From NCBI RefSeq assembly GCF_000283155.1, contig NW_004454193.1, positions 13,828,145-13,892,144 on the forward strand: a DNA stretch of 64,000 nucleotides. Direction: 5' to 3'. Positions 1-10,154 of this stretch are shown in pieces (position 1 is the first letter of the stretch; every line of letters starts with the position of its first letter). The DNA is from Ceratotherium simum simum (lineage: Eukaryota; Chordata; Mammalia; Perissodactyla; Rhinocerotidae). The notes beneath the pieces are model-generated. The model was not told the DNA's origin, did no database searches, and saw nothing but the letters and a program-made list of their open reading frames with translations. The position numbers and the translations under genes are program-made.

Positions 1-510
1 TATTGTCAGTGTTTTGGATTTTAGCCTATCTAATAGGTGTATAGTGGTATCTAATTAATGTTTTACTTTGAAATTCTCTGATGATGTGTGATGATGAGTA
101 TCTTTTAATATGCTTGTTTGCCATCTGTATATCTTCTATGGTGAGATGTTCGGATACTTTGCCCATTTTTTAATCAGATTGCTTGTTTTCTTATTGTTGG
201 GTTTTAAGAGTTCTGCATATATTATGGACGATAATCTTTTGTCAGATACATTTTTTGCAAATTTTTCCTCCAAGTCTATGGTATGTCTTCTAATTCTCTT
301 GACAATATCTTTTTGATAATTTTTTAAAAAATTTTACTGAAGTCCAACTTATCAATTATCTCTTTCACGCCTTTGGAGTTGTATCTAAAAACTCATCACC
401 AAACCCAAGGTCATCTGGATTTCTCCTATGTTATCTTCTTGTTTTATAGTTCTGCATTTTACATTTTGTTCTATGATCCACTTTAGGAATTTTATATACA
501 TTTGGGCTGG
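1..510 (-). mobile_element. Antisense L1M-type LINE, ORF2 C-terminal part, cut by window edge
   Basis: The plus strand reads as the reverse complement of the last third of L1 ORF2. The order is right for an antisense L1: the block around 105-190 (cttgtttgccatctgtatat, then a gcccattttttaatcag stretch), the frame around 240-300, and the 385-440 block with 'aaacccaaggtcatctgg'. Many stops and indels mark it as an old L1M/L1ME-class copy with no coding capacity. The element continues left of the window; homology fades near 510. Subfamily is not assigned. Confidence 0.85.
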
Positions 511-689
511 GTTTTCCAAAGGATGGAGTTCAAAGTCTAAAACCCCAACCACTCTGCAAAGATATTAGGAATATTCACTAGTGAAGACTAGGGAAAAAGT
601 AATTTCTTTAGTTTATTGAACATCCAAATGGAGTCTGGTAACATACTGAATCATGTGGAAAATAGGCAGAGTATCTCAGAATACATCAT

Positions 690-850
690 CTGGAAAGAGG
701 TCTGGCGTGGTGTTCCTCATTGATGGTAATGCATTTAATGGATCATTAACAAGTATTACAGAAGGTAGAAAAAAATGGATCTCTTTGTCAAATAAGTTTT
801 GAAAAATTTTACTTAACATGCAGCATATGTCTTTACCATCAGGATTTTTA
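690..850 (-). mobile_element. Possible hAT-Charlie remnant
   Basis: In antisense the tract reads with a 'cttatttgac' core followed by a degenerate A/T block and 'gaggaacacc', as in some MER/Charlie non-autonomous hAT elements. No terminal inverted repeats or 8-bp target duplication can be seen. This is a weak resemblance and may be chance. Confidence 0.25.
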
Positions 851-2290
851 GAGCCTTTAATGTATTAATTATTCCAGTGACTCTCCAAATGGGCAATACA
901 TTAACCGGAGTTTCCCCAACTCATTTTATTGAACATACAATATTTTTCTTGGAAAACTTGTGTTTTGAGTGAAAAAAAAATTATTTTTTAGATAAGAAAA
1001 TAACCTTAAGACATGAAGTTCAGCATTATGACAAAGGTCATTCAGTTATTGGAACATTTGGGATTGGCACAAATTGTCTCATTGCAAACTGGTGTTGATT
1101 TCATTTCTGTCCACTTCTTGAGGGAAGTGAAAACTCATTCATTAAATAAATGTTTATGGAGCATCTATTATGGCATCCTGTACATGGGGAAATATCATTA
1201 CAATGTTCGTGCCTTGTAATTGAGCTCTCGTGTCCTAACAGAAAGAATTTTTATCACGATATAAGGGAATGTGTTATGATTAACTGAATAACTGTTCTAC
1301 TGTTTTAGGAGTTTACGTCTTGGCGTATACATTTCTAACTCTTTTCATCCCTTTATAATTAGTGTAGCATCAAGATTATCTGAGTGCTGCTTATTTCATT
1401 CGGGCACATTCATGACTTACCCTAGTGACCTCATTTATGGTAACTATATTGAGGCCTTGCTATTTGTGCACAGACTTTGTGAAGATCCTATTTTTGTGAT
1501 TGGTGATTCTGCAGTCGGAAAAATTTGTGCATTGACGAAGAGTATATCTTCTCCCTTAAAAACATCATTAATTAATTTCTTGGGCAATCCACTTAGCTGT
1601 TTGCACAGATAAATGCAAAGTTTGAGCACATGCATTCTTCAGAGAATCAAAGATAACTTGAGATGACAGCCCTCAGTGAGAATTCTGAGCAAGGATTAAC
1701 ATTATGAAGGAGCTTGTCCACTTGTTAAATAAAAGCTAAATCTGATTCAGCTTGAGCAAGACATGTATTTTCAAAGCAAAGCATTCATTCAAAGTATCTA
1801 TCTAACAGTCCAGGTAATGCAGTGTTTATTATTAGTGTCATACTGTGAACATAAAACTCATTTTATTTTTTTAATGTCTTACAGATTCACAATTCAATTT
1901 TAGTAAAATGGCTGTGCCTAATAATCTATTCAGGTGTTTCAACAGTAACAATGGGTAAATTTGTACAGTTCACTTGTGCAATACTCATCTGCCAAGGTTT
2001 TCCACGTGTATCACAAAAGACTTTTTTTGTGTTACAAAACAAAATTATATATTTTCAAAATATAAAGGAAGATTTCTTAGCAAAATTTTATATTCATTAG
2101 TTAATTTTGCAAAGACTTACAAAAACACTTGTTAAAACAAGTTTTCATCATTCTTAGCATGAACAAACAAACAAATAAAACTGCTGAACATCTCACCGGG
2201 CATGCTCACATGGGAAAAGAACAATAGCCCCATTCACAAGGATGATACTACCCTGATTAATGTGGAAAAAAGACCAAGAGCTCACAGAAG
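851..2290. other. Unassigned AT-rich tract
   Basis: No repeat family, RNA gene or splice-bounded exon recognised. Two short overlapping opposite-strand frames near 1412-1635 are open but show no domain, signal peptide or codon bias that I can see. Homopolymer runs occur near 971-980 and 2022-2030. Confidence 0.5.
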
Positions 2291-2294
2291 CAGG

Positions 2295-2480
2295 CAGAAA
2301 ATTGGTGTGAATCTTAGTTCTTTCACTCATTAGTCATTTGATCACCGGTGATTTAAGCAACCCCTCTGATCTCAGTTTCCTCATCTGGTAATTGGGGACA
2401 GTGAAAATTAAGTGTCATGTATTAAAAAATGAATAATGTAACATAACTTGTGTGGTACTTAGTATTCAATAGATATACAG
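2295..2480 (-). repeat. MIR SINE, antisense
   Basis: The order of landmarks fits antisense MIR: 'gatctcagtttcctcatctg' at 2369-2388 preceded by a degenerate 'actcattagtcatttgatc' (loss-of-precision clause of MIR) and followed by 'ttagtattcaatagat' in place of the 'agtaagcgctcaataaat' end. Heavily diverged, as expected for this mammal-wide family. Confidence 0.65.
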
Positions 2481-2868
2481 GGAATGGTTGCTTCTTGTTC
2501 TTTCACAGAAAGAAGTGCTTATTTACAAAATGCACAACACTTGTTATGGAGTTCAGTGCCAGAGAAGGGAAGACAGGCTATTTGTTCTTATCTCACTAAT
2601 TTACTGAAATAAGGCTGTATTGTGTAACAAAATACGATATTGTGAATCATTCAAATAAAGAAGATTGAAGAAGATTCAATTTATATTACACAATTCGATA
2701 GTCACACACTTGTGTTTCCTTAAATATATCTTCTAAATGGCATCGAGGAGATATGAAGAATACTTGGTTTTTAAACCATAATTTAAATTATATTTGGCAG
2801 TTTATAATATTATTAAGGGCCTTTTCTTTTGGAAAGGATGAAGTAATGAAAATCTGACTTACCTTTTT

Positions 2869-3253
2869 TATTAGTTTGCTAGGACTGCCATAACCACAGA
2901 CTGGGTGGCTTAAACAACAGAATTTTATTTTCTCATGATTCTGGAGACTAGAAGTCCAATATCAAGGTGTAGAGAGGTTTGGATTCTTCCGAGGCCTCTC
3001 TCCTTGACTTGGAGATGGCTGCCTTCTCACTGTGTCCTCACATGATTGTCTCTTGGTTTGTGTGCATCTACGTCCTAATTCTCTCTTCTTATAAGAACAC
3101 CCACCATATTGGATTAGGACCCACTCTTATGACCTCATTTTACCTTAATTACCTCTTTAAAGGTCCTATCTCCAAATACAGTCACATTCCAAGGTACTGG
3201 GAGTTAGAACTTTAACATATGAGTTTTTTGGGGACAAATTTCAGCCCATAACA
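2869..3253 (-). mobile_element. MLT1-type MaLR solo LTR, antisense
   Basis: Nearly full-length LTR read backwards: it opens with 'attagtttgctaggactgcc', has 'gactgggtggcttaaacaac', an antisense AATAAA-type block ('aattttattttctca'), 'ctccttgacttggagatggc' and ends 'ttcagcccataaca', the complement of the family's TGTTATGGGCTGAA start. No internal MaLR sequence adjoins it, so it is a solo LTR. The frame at 2979-3215 is carried by the LTR and is not a gene. The same family occurs in sense at 57962-58353. Confidence 0.9.
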
Positions 3254-3815
3254 CCTTCCCACCATTACAAGTAGAAGACAGGACAAAATATATGAAACAG
3301 TTATTTTGAGACATTATATTTCAGGCAGCACAGAATATCATCTCGGAGAGAAGAGAAACAAATGTGGTGGACTGTATTATTGCCCTAGTTTTCTGCCTGG
3401 AGGCCCATTCCAGTCTCCAAATCAGGATGGAAATTCTCAAAGCAGAGCATAGTGGTCTCACTGAGCTGAGGCCACAGGGATCAGAGTTTAGGGATGCTAA
3501 ATATGTGACAAGGCAGAATTTCAGAGGAGACAGATCTACATAGAGAAAGAGCACCAGAAACCTGAAGAGGAATCTGTTTCTGTCTTTGCCAAATATTAAG
3601 CCCTGTGTATATGCAGTAAAATTCCACGAGGCCTTGCAAAGAATGACTAGAGTGCTGTAGATGGAATATTCTCAGAAATCACATTGGGTAGGCAGATCTT
3701 TCCAGATCTGTCAATTTGCAGTCGATTTTTCATTTATCACTTGGGCATTCAGTCGAAACCCTAAAAGTGCCACACCTTAGTAGCAGGACAAAACAATTTC
3801 GAGAGTAATAGTTGC
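3254..3815. other. Unassigned tract, possible 5' part of the adjoining L1M/HAL1
   Basis: No family recognised with confidence. It lies directly upstream of the sense L1M/HAL1 ORF1 remnant, so some of it could be that element's 5' region. An antisense frame at 3321-3554 (77 codons) has no recognisable domain. Confidence 0.35.
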
Positions 3816-3949
3816 TCTTAAAAAATACTTAAAACAAGTCTCAACAGATGAAAGCTGGTACACGATTGACTTAATTCTGCCATAATAAAGTTCATAACTC
3901 TTTCAAGGAGGACAACAAAATTGAGACACTCACCAACATAACATTCACA

Positions 3950-4660
3950 ATGTCCAACATCCAACCAAAACTTGTAAGACATGACTATAAGCAAGAAAAC
4001 ATGAACCAAAAGTTAAAAAAATTGATCAATAAAAATAGACATAGAAATGACAGAGATGATGAAATTTGCAGACAAAGATACCTTATTTTATTATGCCCCA
4101 GGGTTAAAGGAAAATATGTACAAAATAGGGAGAGAAATGGGAAATATGAAAGAACTAAATGATATGTCTACAAAATAAAAATATAATATCAGCAATTTAA
4201 TTATTCAATGGGTAGAACTATCAGCAGGAAAACACTTCAGAAGAAAAGATCAGTAAGCCAGAAGAGAGAGGAATGGAAACAATCCAGAATGAAATGCAAG
4301 GGGGAAAAAAAGGCTGAACATTAAAAAAAGAACAGCTCAGGGGCTGGTCCGGCGGTGTAGTGATTAAGTTCGCGTACTCCGCTTTGGCAGGCTGAGGGTT
4401 CGCAGGTTTGGATCCTGGGTGCAGACTGACACACCACTCATCAAGCCATTCTGTGGAGGCATCCCATATACATATACATATGAATGACTGTAGTTTTCTT
4501 TTGCAAAATTACACAATACAGAGAATAATTGATACCATTTTTAAAGTTCTGAGAGAAAGAAAAAGTCAAACTAGAGTAAGCCCAGAGAAAATATCTATCA
4601 AAAATGAAGTTGAAATAAAGATTATTCAGAAAAAAATTTCAGAAAATTTTGACCAGTAGA
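3950..4660 (+). pseudogene. Decayed L1M/HAL1 ORF1 (RNA-binding protein) remnant
   Basis: ORF1p of L1-class elements is a trimeric coiled-coil nucleic-acid chaperone. Here the ATG at 3950 starts a peptide beginning MSNIQPKLVRHDYKQENMNQ, matching the expected N-terminal layout, but the frame is lost after about 70 codons. A second open piece ending at 4659 carries the C-terminal-domain pattern 'IFKVLRERKSQTRVSPEKIS..NEVEIK' (from about residue 46 of that frame). Between them lie stops, an ERE insertion and a missing segment. It is non-functional. Confidence 0.75.
4340..4485 (+). mobile_element. ERE tRNA-derived SINE, 3'-truncated
   Basis: The head 'gggctggtccggcggtgtag' is followed by 'tgattaagttcgcgtactcc', a B-box-like 'ggtttggatcctgggtgc' and 'cactcatcaagccattctgt'. 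It stops in 'gcatcccatatacatatac' without the usual 'agatgttagc...tcttcctca' tail or poly(A). The host L1M/HAL1 resumes several hundred bases further along its consensus, so a deletion seems to have removed the SINE tail together with part of the host. Confidence 0.85.
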
Positions 4661-5059
4661 TTTTCACTAGAAGAAACAGCAATTTTTCAGATAAAATTAA
4701 GTAAAGAAATCCTTCAGACATAAGCAAAACATAATTCAAGAGCAGATATGAATCTACACAAAGTAACACATAGCAACAAGCATAGTAAATATATGGGCAA
4801 ATATAAAGACTTTTTCACATTAAAAATTCCTTAAATATTTAATTTTTAAAGTAAAAGTAATAACTGTGTCATAAAATTATAACATTTATATGAATAAAAT
4901 ATAGATCAAAAATCATACAAAGGTTGAAAGGAGGAAATTGAAATTATAGTATTATAAGATTCTTCCATTATATGTTAAGCAGTATGATATTATTGAATGT
5001 TAAACTGTTGCCAAAGTTTATGAATGGGGAGAAATTAATATTTTCAACAAATTGAGCTG

Positions 5060-5455
5060 CAATGTCTGGATATAAAATTAGAAAAAAGTGGACCTCAATC
5101 CTTTCCTTATCCCATATAAAAATTATCTGAAAACGAAAAAAAAGACCTAAACATAAAGTTAAAATTACAAAATTTCTAGAAGTTGCCGTAGTTATTTTAT
5201 TTACGCAATTGGGATAGGCTAAGAGTTCCTACATAGGAAACCAAAAGCATATACCTTAAAAGGATGAAAAAAAGAGAATCAATAGAAAGTCATAAAAATC
5301 AAAATCTTTTTCTCTTATAATGACATATAATTGAAAAAATGAAAAAGCAATCATAAATTGCAATATATCTATTACATATTACTAATTGCAATATGTCTAT
5401 TACAATCAACAATTGTAATAGACAATGGAATACTACTCAGTAATAAAAAGGAACA
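5060..5455 (+). mobile_element. Sense L1 ORF2 C-terminal remnant
   Basis: Diverged copy of the end of L1 ORF2: the 'gacctaaacataaagttaaa' block near 5143, 'aaaatttctagaagttgcc' at 5168-5186, then a jump to 'caatggaatactactcagta' near 5424-5443, the conserved NMEYYSA-type motif region. It is on the same strand as the ORF1 remnant upstream, so both may be parts of one internally deleted element. Confidence 0.65.
5396..5422. repeat. Perfect 11-bp hairpin in L1 remnant
   Basis: Left arm tctattacaat (5396-5406), loop caaca, right arm attgtaataga (5412-5422). It follows an imperfect direct duplication of a 'aattgcaatat(a/g)tctatta' unit at about 5358 and 5386. Confidence 0.8.
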
Positions 5456-5589
5456 AACTACTAAGGGGTAGGGAGTGGAGAAATAGGTGATGCTGGATAA
5501 GCAGAAAGGGGCCTTTTAGGCTCTGGTAAATAATTCATACACTAGTTTTGGTTCAGTGAAAAATCATGGAATCTTGTATGTTGGGATAT

Positions 5590-5765
5590 GACATGAAATT
5601 TTCTTTAAAACAAAGTCATTTTGGCTTCTTGGTCAATAATGAATTATTGAGGGTGTGGATATCAGTCAAGAAAGGGAAGAGATGTTTTGCAGGTACTCTA
5701 GTGAGATAAAATGCAGGTCTTCACTTCGGTCATAACAGGAAACAGGATGAAATTGACAGATTTTT
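5590..5765 (-). repeat. L2 LINE fragment, antisense
   Basis: The series 'ttttggcttcttggtcaat', 'gaattattgagggtgtggat', 'atcagtcaagaaaggga' and 'gcaggtactctagtgaga' follows the order of antisense L2 ORF2 (the 'tctggctgctgtgt ... aatccaggcgagag' region). Diverged, with no coding capacity. Confidence 0.45.
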
Positions 5766-5767
5766 AA

Positions 5768-5932
5768 TATATAAACAAAGTTTAATATATACATGTATAT
5801 GTATATCTATATTGATGTAGACATAGATGCAGATGTACATACAGAATATAGATGTATAGATATAGATATAAGATATGGATCTGAATGTATACATGAGTAT
5901 AGATATAAGTACTGGTACAGCTATAGGTTTGT
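5768..5932. repeat. Degenerate AT-rich (GATATA/TATGTA) low-complexity tract
   Basis: Interrupted GATATA, TATGTA and GATGTA units, for example 'tatagatatagatataagat' near 5855-5874. The tract gives spurious Y/I/D-rich frames on both strands. Confidence 0.8.
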
Positions 5933-5934
5933 GG

Positions 5935-6865
5935 AGTTGAGAAGCCTTCCTCATGGATCGAATGTAAGTAATTAAAGAGGATATGGAATCAGATATGAAT
6001 AGAAGATTTCTGTCTAGAGACTTTGGGGGATGTGGTTCAATTTAAAAATTGTGGAATACTGGGGGAAAGTGTAGAATTAAGAACTTTGTTGTCTTAGGGC
6101 TGCAGCAACACTAACCCACAAAAAGAATAGAACACCAAAGCCCAGAGCTATCTCTGAGCAGAATTAGGGAAAAGCTGAATCTATTGCAAGTGTCCCAGGG
6201 GTGGTAACTCTGTCAATTATCTACAGAGATTATCGTGGACACATATACAATTTGGGCCCCACTTCTGAGATATCAACTGATCAATCAAATTAAAGATACA
6301 GATGAGCAGAATAAAGTTTGCTTCTATGTGCTTATGAGTGTTATGTGGGCCTGAAATGTAATTAAAACAAATCCATCCACTATTTGGACTTCTGGAAATA
6401 CCAGTGTAATTGGAAGCTATTTTTCTACTAATCTGCATAAAAACAAACAAACAAGCAAGCAAACAAACATGTCCACTAAACTTCAGGTGGATACCAAGAA
6501 GAACATTTACTCTACCATAAAATAAAAATGAACTCAGACTGGTCAAGTGACTCTAACTGGGGAAATTGGAGAGACCCACACAAATTTCTGGAATCTCTGC
6601 CAAGTCACTAGGCTAAACTGATCAGCATTAAGGAGTATTTTCCGTTACCCTTAACTTTCATGTAAAGATGGAAGCATTTACTCTCTGGCAACTTGATGAA
6701 AACTCCAACCTTATTCCAGAAGTAATGGAATTCACTGGTTTTGAAATCCCTGGCACTGTTTGCCATTTGCTTAGGAAATTAGGAGCATCTTCTTTAATTC
6801 CAACTGAGGCAACATAAAGGCCTAGAGGAAGGTACCTTTTCAGAGAAGACAACAGAAGAGATTAT
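5935..6865. other. Unassigned tract
   Basis: No repeat or gene recognised. A (CAAA)-like run lies at 6443-6470 ('aaacaaacaaacaagcaagc'). The antisense frame at 6217-6546 (109 codons) crosses that run and shows no domain; I treat it as chance. Confidence 0.4.
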
Positions 6866-6869
6866 GAAC

Positions 6870-7010
6870 CACAGGGTGTGGATTCTAGATCTCGCTTTTC
6901 CACTCACCTAACAAGTAAAAGTTGTTTTACATTCTTATCTCTCAATTCATCATTTATGAAATGGAAATAAAGTTTACTTCACATGGGAAATTATAAAGAT
7001 AACATGTTCC
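6870..7010 (-). repeat. MIR SINE, antisense, degraded
   Basis: 'ggattctagatctcgctttt', then 'ttcttatctctcaattcatc' and 'atttatgaaatggaaataa' stand for the MIR clauses 'ccagctctgcc...', 'cctcagtttcctcatctgtaaaatgg'. Confidence 0.5.
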
Positions 7011-7064
7011 AAGTCTAAATGTTGCTTTGGGAATTAAAACAATAAATAATGTCAGTTTCTCTAT

Positions 7065-7240
7065 TTTTGAATTAATTTAACAAACAATTATGGAGTCCTT
7101 ACTAGGTGCAGACCAAATTTTATGGTGATGATCAAGATACTAAAGTCCCTTCCTGTGAGGATACTACATTCAAATAAGAAAAATAGACAATAATCGGCAA
7201 TTAATTAATTCAACAAAAATATAATGGAGAAATATAAAAG
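7065..7240 (-). repeat. L2 3' end, antisense
   Basis: 'ttatggagtccttactaggtg' (7088-7108) resembles the antisense L2 terminus (attgagcacctactatgtgcc), followed by the 'gatactaaagtcccttcctg' block that replaces 'aaaagacaaaatccctgcc'. Confidence 0.55.
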
Positions 7241-7257
7241 ATAGTGAAATAAAGACT

Positions 7258-7680
7258 TATAAAAGTGAATGGATGAAACTAAGTTGAACCTTTACTTACA
7301 TCATGCAAAATAAATTCCAGATGGATTAAAGAATAGCAATTTTAGAAGTAAACCTTGGAGGCTACATGTAAAAGCCAAGGATGGGAGAGACTCGTTAAAT
7401 AAGGACAGAAATGCATAAGCTATTCAAAAATAGGGAGAGATTTTTTTGCTACAAAATTTGTATGGTAGATTTAAGGCTAAACTCAAATGAAAAATTGTTA
7501 AATTAACAAGAAAACAAAATTCAATAGAAATTTAGACTGGAAAAAAATTATGGATAATCAGTTCACAGTAGAGAAAATCCAAAGGCTAATAAACATTAAA
7601 AGAAAAGTGAATGAGGTATTTTAGATAAGCTGGTCATGATTGTCCTCTGCAAACAAAACCTGAATAAAATGAAAGCTCAA
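7258..7680 (+). mobile_element. Sense L1M ORF2 C-terminal remnant
   Basis: 'taaattccagatggattaaa' (7310-7329), 'agaagtaaaccttggaggct', 'tagactggaaaaaaattatgg' and 'ccaaaggctaataaacatta' follow the end of L1 ORF2 in order. Stops and small indels break every frame. An ERE follows directly. Confidence 0.75.
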
Positions 7681-7692
7681 ATCACACAGCAG

Positions 7693-7939
7693 GGGGCCGG
7701 CACGTGGCGCTAGTGGTTAAGTGCACGAGCTCGGCTGCGGTGGCCCAGGGTTCACCGGTTCGGATCCCAGGTGCCCACCGACGCACCGCTTGGCAAGCCA
7801 TGCGTGGTGGCGTCCCATATGAAGCGGAGGAAGATGGGCATGGATGTTAGCCCAGGGCCAGTCTTCCTCAGCAAAAAAAGAGGAGGATTGGCAGATGTTA
7901 GCACAGAGCTGATCTTCCTCACAAAAAAAAAAGAAAAAA
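7693..7939 (+). mobile_element. ERE SINE, full length, duplicated tail
   Basis: tRNA-like head 'ggggccggcacgtggcgcta' with 'gtggttaagtgcacgagctc' and 'ggttcggatcccaggtgccc'; body 'gcttggcaagccatgcgtgg'; tail holds two copies of the 'gatgttagc..agggc...tcttcctca' unit and an A-rich end. Flanking target duplication atcacacagcag (7681-7692) / atcacataacag (7940-7951), 10 of 12 identical. The small frames on both strands inside it are SINE shadows. Confidence 0.95.
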
Positions 7940-8089
7940 ATCACATAACAGTCCTGAGGAAGAATATACCAGGTGGAGCAAAGAGCTAAACCAATAGTCT
8001 TGAAATAGAAGCCATTTTGATGTCTTCAAGAACAGCTAGCCCCTTAGGCTACTACATGATAAATAGATTATAGGAGATCAGAAAAGAGG

Positions 8090-8415
8090 AAAGAAGATCT
8101 GTTATTAATTGATTGCAGTAATTCAGACGAGAGTAATTCAGGTAGTGGGAAGGTATGAAGAGTGTTTTATTCATATTTTGAATGTTTTTTCTAAAGTTAG
8201 AAGAAACAAGTTGCCTATGGATTTGATTACATGTGTAAAAAAGATACAGGAATAAAGGTTACTTAACAGATAATTAGATTTAGCTAAATTGAGATTCATT
8301 TAATAGGAAGGAGACTTTTTAGCTGACCTCACAAAACAATATTCAGGGTTAAATTTGATAGTGTCTAAGAACTTCTGGGGACTTAAAATGTTTAGTAGAC
8401 ATTAGATGATGTTAC
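8090..8415 (-). repeat. L2 LINE fragment, antisense
   Basis: 'ttgattgcagtaattcagac' (8108-8127) matches the antisense L2 'ttgcaataatccagg' clause, followed by the 'gttagaagaaacaagttgcc', 'tttgatagtgtc' and 'tttagtagacattag' blocks in L2 order. Confidence 0.65.
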
Positions 8416-8489
8416 ATAAAAACTAAGAGTCTAATTCCTCACAGTGTTCTATAATTAAAAAAATGGATAATTATACAATTAATATAAAT

Positions 8490-8585
8490 CAATTGTAAAA
8501 TAACTAGAAAAAGTATAAGGAAAAAAATCAATAATCATAAGTCTATCTCCCAAATACAACCACTATTGAGAGGGATAGATGGATG

Positions 8586-8626
<41 letters not shown>

Positions 8627-8780
8627 GGAATCTGTAGATATAAATATACCTTAACATTTTCAGGCATTTGCTTTGACTAAAATATAAATGCATATAGACA
8701 CACACATATATGTTTAAAAATGGGATAATAATATCCATCCCATCAGTACATTCGTCTATACATCCCTCTAGTCATCTACA
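8490..8780 (-). mobile_element. L1ME-type 3' UTR, antisense, split by GATA repeat
   Basis: 'aaaaaaatcaataatcataa' and 'caaatacaaccactattgag' stand for the antisense L1ME 3' UTR (aatcacccataatcc... aaccactgttaac), followed after the tetranucleotide run by 'ttaacattttcaggcatttg' and 'aatgcatatagacacacaca'. Confidence 0.6.
8569..8626. repeat. (GATA/GGAT)n tetranucleotide microsatellite
   Basis: 'gagggatagatggatggata' grades into about ten uninterrupted GATA units up to 8626. Uninterrupted length makes length variation between individuals likely. Confidence 0.95.
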
Positions 8781-8784
8781 TTTT

Positions 8785-9590
8785 TTATTAAATTCATATA
8801 GGTTAATTAACAATATAGCAATTTTCATCATCAGTGCATTCTAAGAAAGGACTAATTCTCACCGTCTTCCCCTTGCCCTCCATCTCCGTATGTGGAAACT
8901 AACAAAGTGCTTTGCAGACAGAATGACCTTAATGAGGACATAGAGTAACAGATAAATAGAGACAACTTTGACTCTAGTGGAAGATTAGAAAAAAATTTTA
9001 TCACAGCCATTTTTTTCTTGCTACCACTGACTTGACCTGAGAAATTCACTGTAACATGAAAATTTAAAAAAACTCTGCAGACCTTGAGGGAGGAATTTCA
9101 TCAAATGCTTCCATTCGAGTAATAGCACATACAAATAGAATACATGCATCTGTGAAATATTAAATATCAATGCAATGTATAGTTATTCCAAGGTCAGTCA
9201 TTTTATATAAGATGTTAGGTTAGGTTGTGATCCTCCTTCCAATTTAACTTTGCCACTCTGTTCCTGATAGAATATTTTTCAAGGAATGGCTCTGCATGTG
9301 GATATAGCAGCAGTGTAGATTTTAGGTCCACATTGCATGCATTATCCAAGTCAAACTAATGAGTTAAAAAGAAAACAATATTTATAAAATCCAATATTTT
9401 GGTATTCTAGTTAAGTATTCATTTTTATGTATTTGTTGTGTTATGCATGTATGTGTGATTAACCATTATAATGAAAGAGAAACAAAGCTGACACTTTTGA
9501 AAGTTTTAATTAAGGCAAAATGAATATCACAGATCATGAAGAGTCAGAGATGATCAAACCCAATGTTCTGTTGTACAGTAAGGAACTAGA
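8785..9590. other. Unassigned tract
   Basis: No family recognised. Contains an antisense 65-codon frame (8852-9049) without a recognisable domain. Confidence 0.4.
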
Positions 9591-9594
9591 GAGT

Positions 9595-9745
9595 TTTGAG
9601 AACTGGGTTTAAATTCTAGTTTCATTTTGTGATATTTGACAACTTAAATTCGGAGAACTGTATTTTCTTCAACTGTACATGAGAGCTATAATTAGCTCGA
9701 AGACATTGAGATAAAAATACTAAGTGGATAAACACTTTCAATTCA
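9595..9745 (-). repeat. MIR SINE, antisense, degraded
   Basis: 'ttgagaactgggtttaaatt' and 'attttgtgatatttgacaac' then 'ttttcttcaactgtacatga' and 'gataaaaatactaagtggat' follow antisense MIR order. Confidence 0.45.
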
Positions 9746-9782
9746 TTTAGGAAACATTATATAAATGAAAGCATCAATGAAT

Positions 9783-10080
9783 TCAGAGGCAAGGCTCCTG
9801 AAGGAGATGAAACAACTTACGGCCTGAAGGACGATTAGGAGTTAGCTTGGGCAATAAAAAGGATGGGGAAGGAGAAGGCATTCTAGGCATGAACAAAGGA
9901 ATGAACATAGCAGAATATAATGCACTAGGATGTACCATTAGTTTAGTAGGATCATGCACAGGTTTCAGGGTTCTAGAGAGATTGCAGTCATAGGTAGGTG
10001 ACTTGCTTAGAATGGTGCCTGCCCAAAGTGGACATTTCACTAGACATATTAGGTCAATAAGCCAAGGTTATACAGCTATA
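9783..10080 (-). repeat. L2 LINE fragment, antisense
   Basis: 'ggcattctaggcatgaacaa' (9878-9897) corresponds to L2 antisense 'gcattccaggcagagggaac'. It is followed by 'aatgaacatagcagaatata', then 'gatcatgcacaggtttcagg' and 'gagattgcagtcataggtag'. The antisense 85-codon frame here would be in the L2 sense direction but has no recognisable reverse transcriptase motif. Confidence 0.6.
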
Positions 10081-10108
10081 TAATATAAAAGTCAGAACTG
10101 GATGATAA

Positions 10109-10150
10109 GATGATCTTATTTATCTTGAAGTGATGACCTTATTTATCTTG
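10109..10150 (+). repeat. Short imperfect tandem duplication
   Basis: A 19-bp unit, gatgatcttatttatcttg (10109-10127) and gatgaccttatttatcttg (10132-10150), one mismatch, period 23. Confidence 0.85.
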
Positions 10151-10154
10151 TCTT

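Larger units (their letters stand above)
3818..5050 (+). mobile_element. Sense L1M/HAL1-type LINE, ORF1 and following region
   Basis: Colinear with ancient L1M or HAL1: a 5' piece ending 'tcacaatgtccaacatccaa', the ORF1 start at 3950, the 'gaaatgacagagatgatg' block near 4045, 'cagaagaaaagatcagt' near 4239, then after a gap the ORF1 C-terminal block (about 4540-4660) and the A/T-rich region after ORF1 (about 4780-5010), which has the same architecture as the antisense block at 63600-63840. An ERE SINE sits at 4340. HAL1 versus L1M cannot be decided by eye. Confidence 0.8.

Noticed and set aside
6217..6546. 109-codon antisense frame
   Set aside because: Contains a CAAA repeat and no domain; length is within chance for 64 kb on six frames.
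7693..7800. tRNA-like A and B box sequence
   Set aside because: It is the tRNA-derived head of an ERE SINE, not a functional tRNA; the same holds for the other ERE copies.
8569..8626. Regularly spaced short repeats as a possible CRISPR array
   Set aside because: Pure tetranucleotide microsatellite without spacers; the genome is mammalian.
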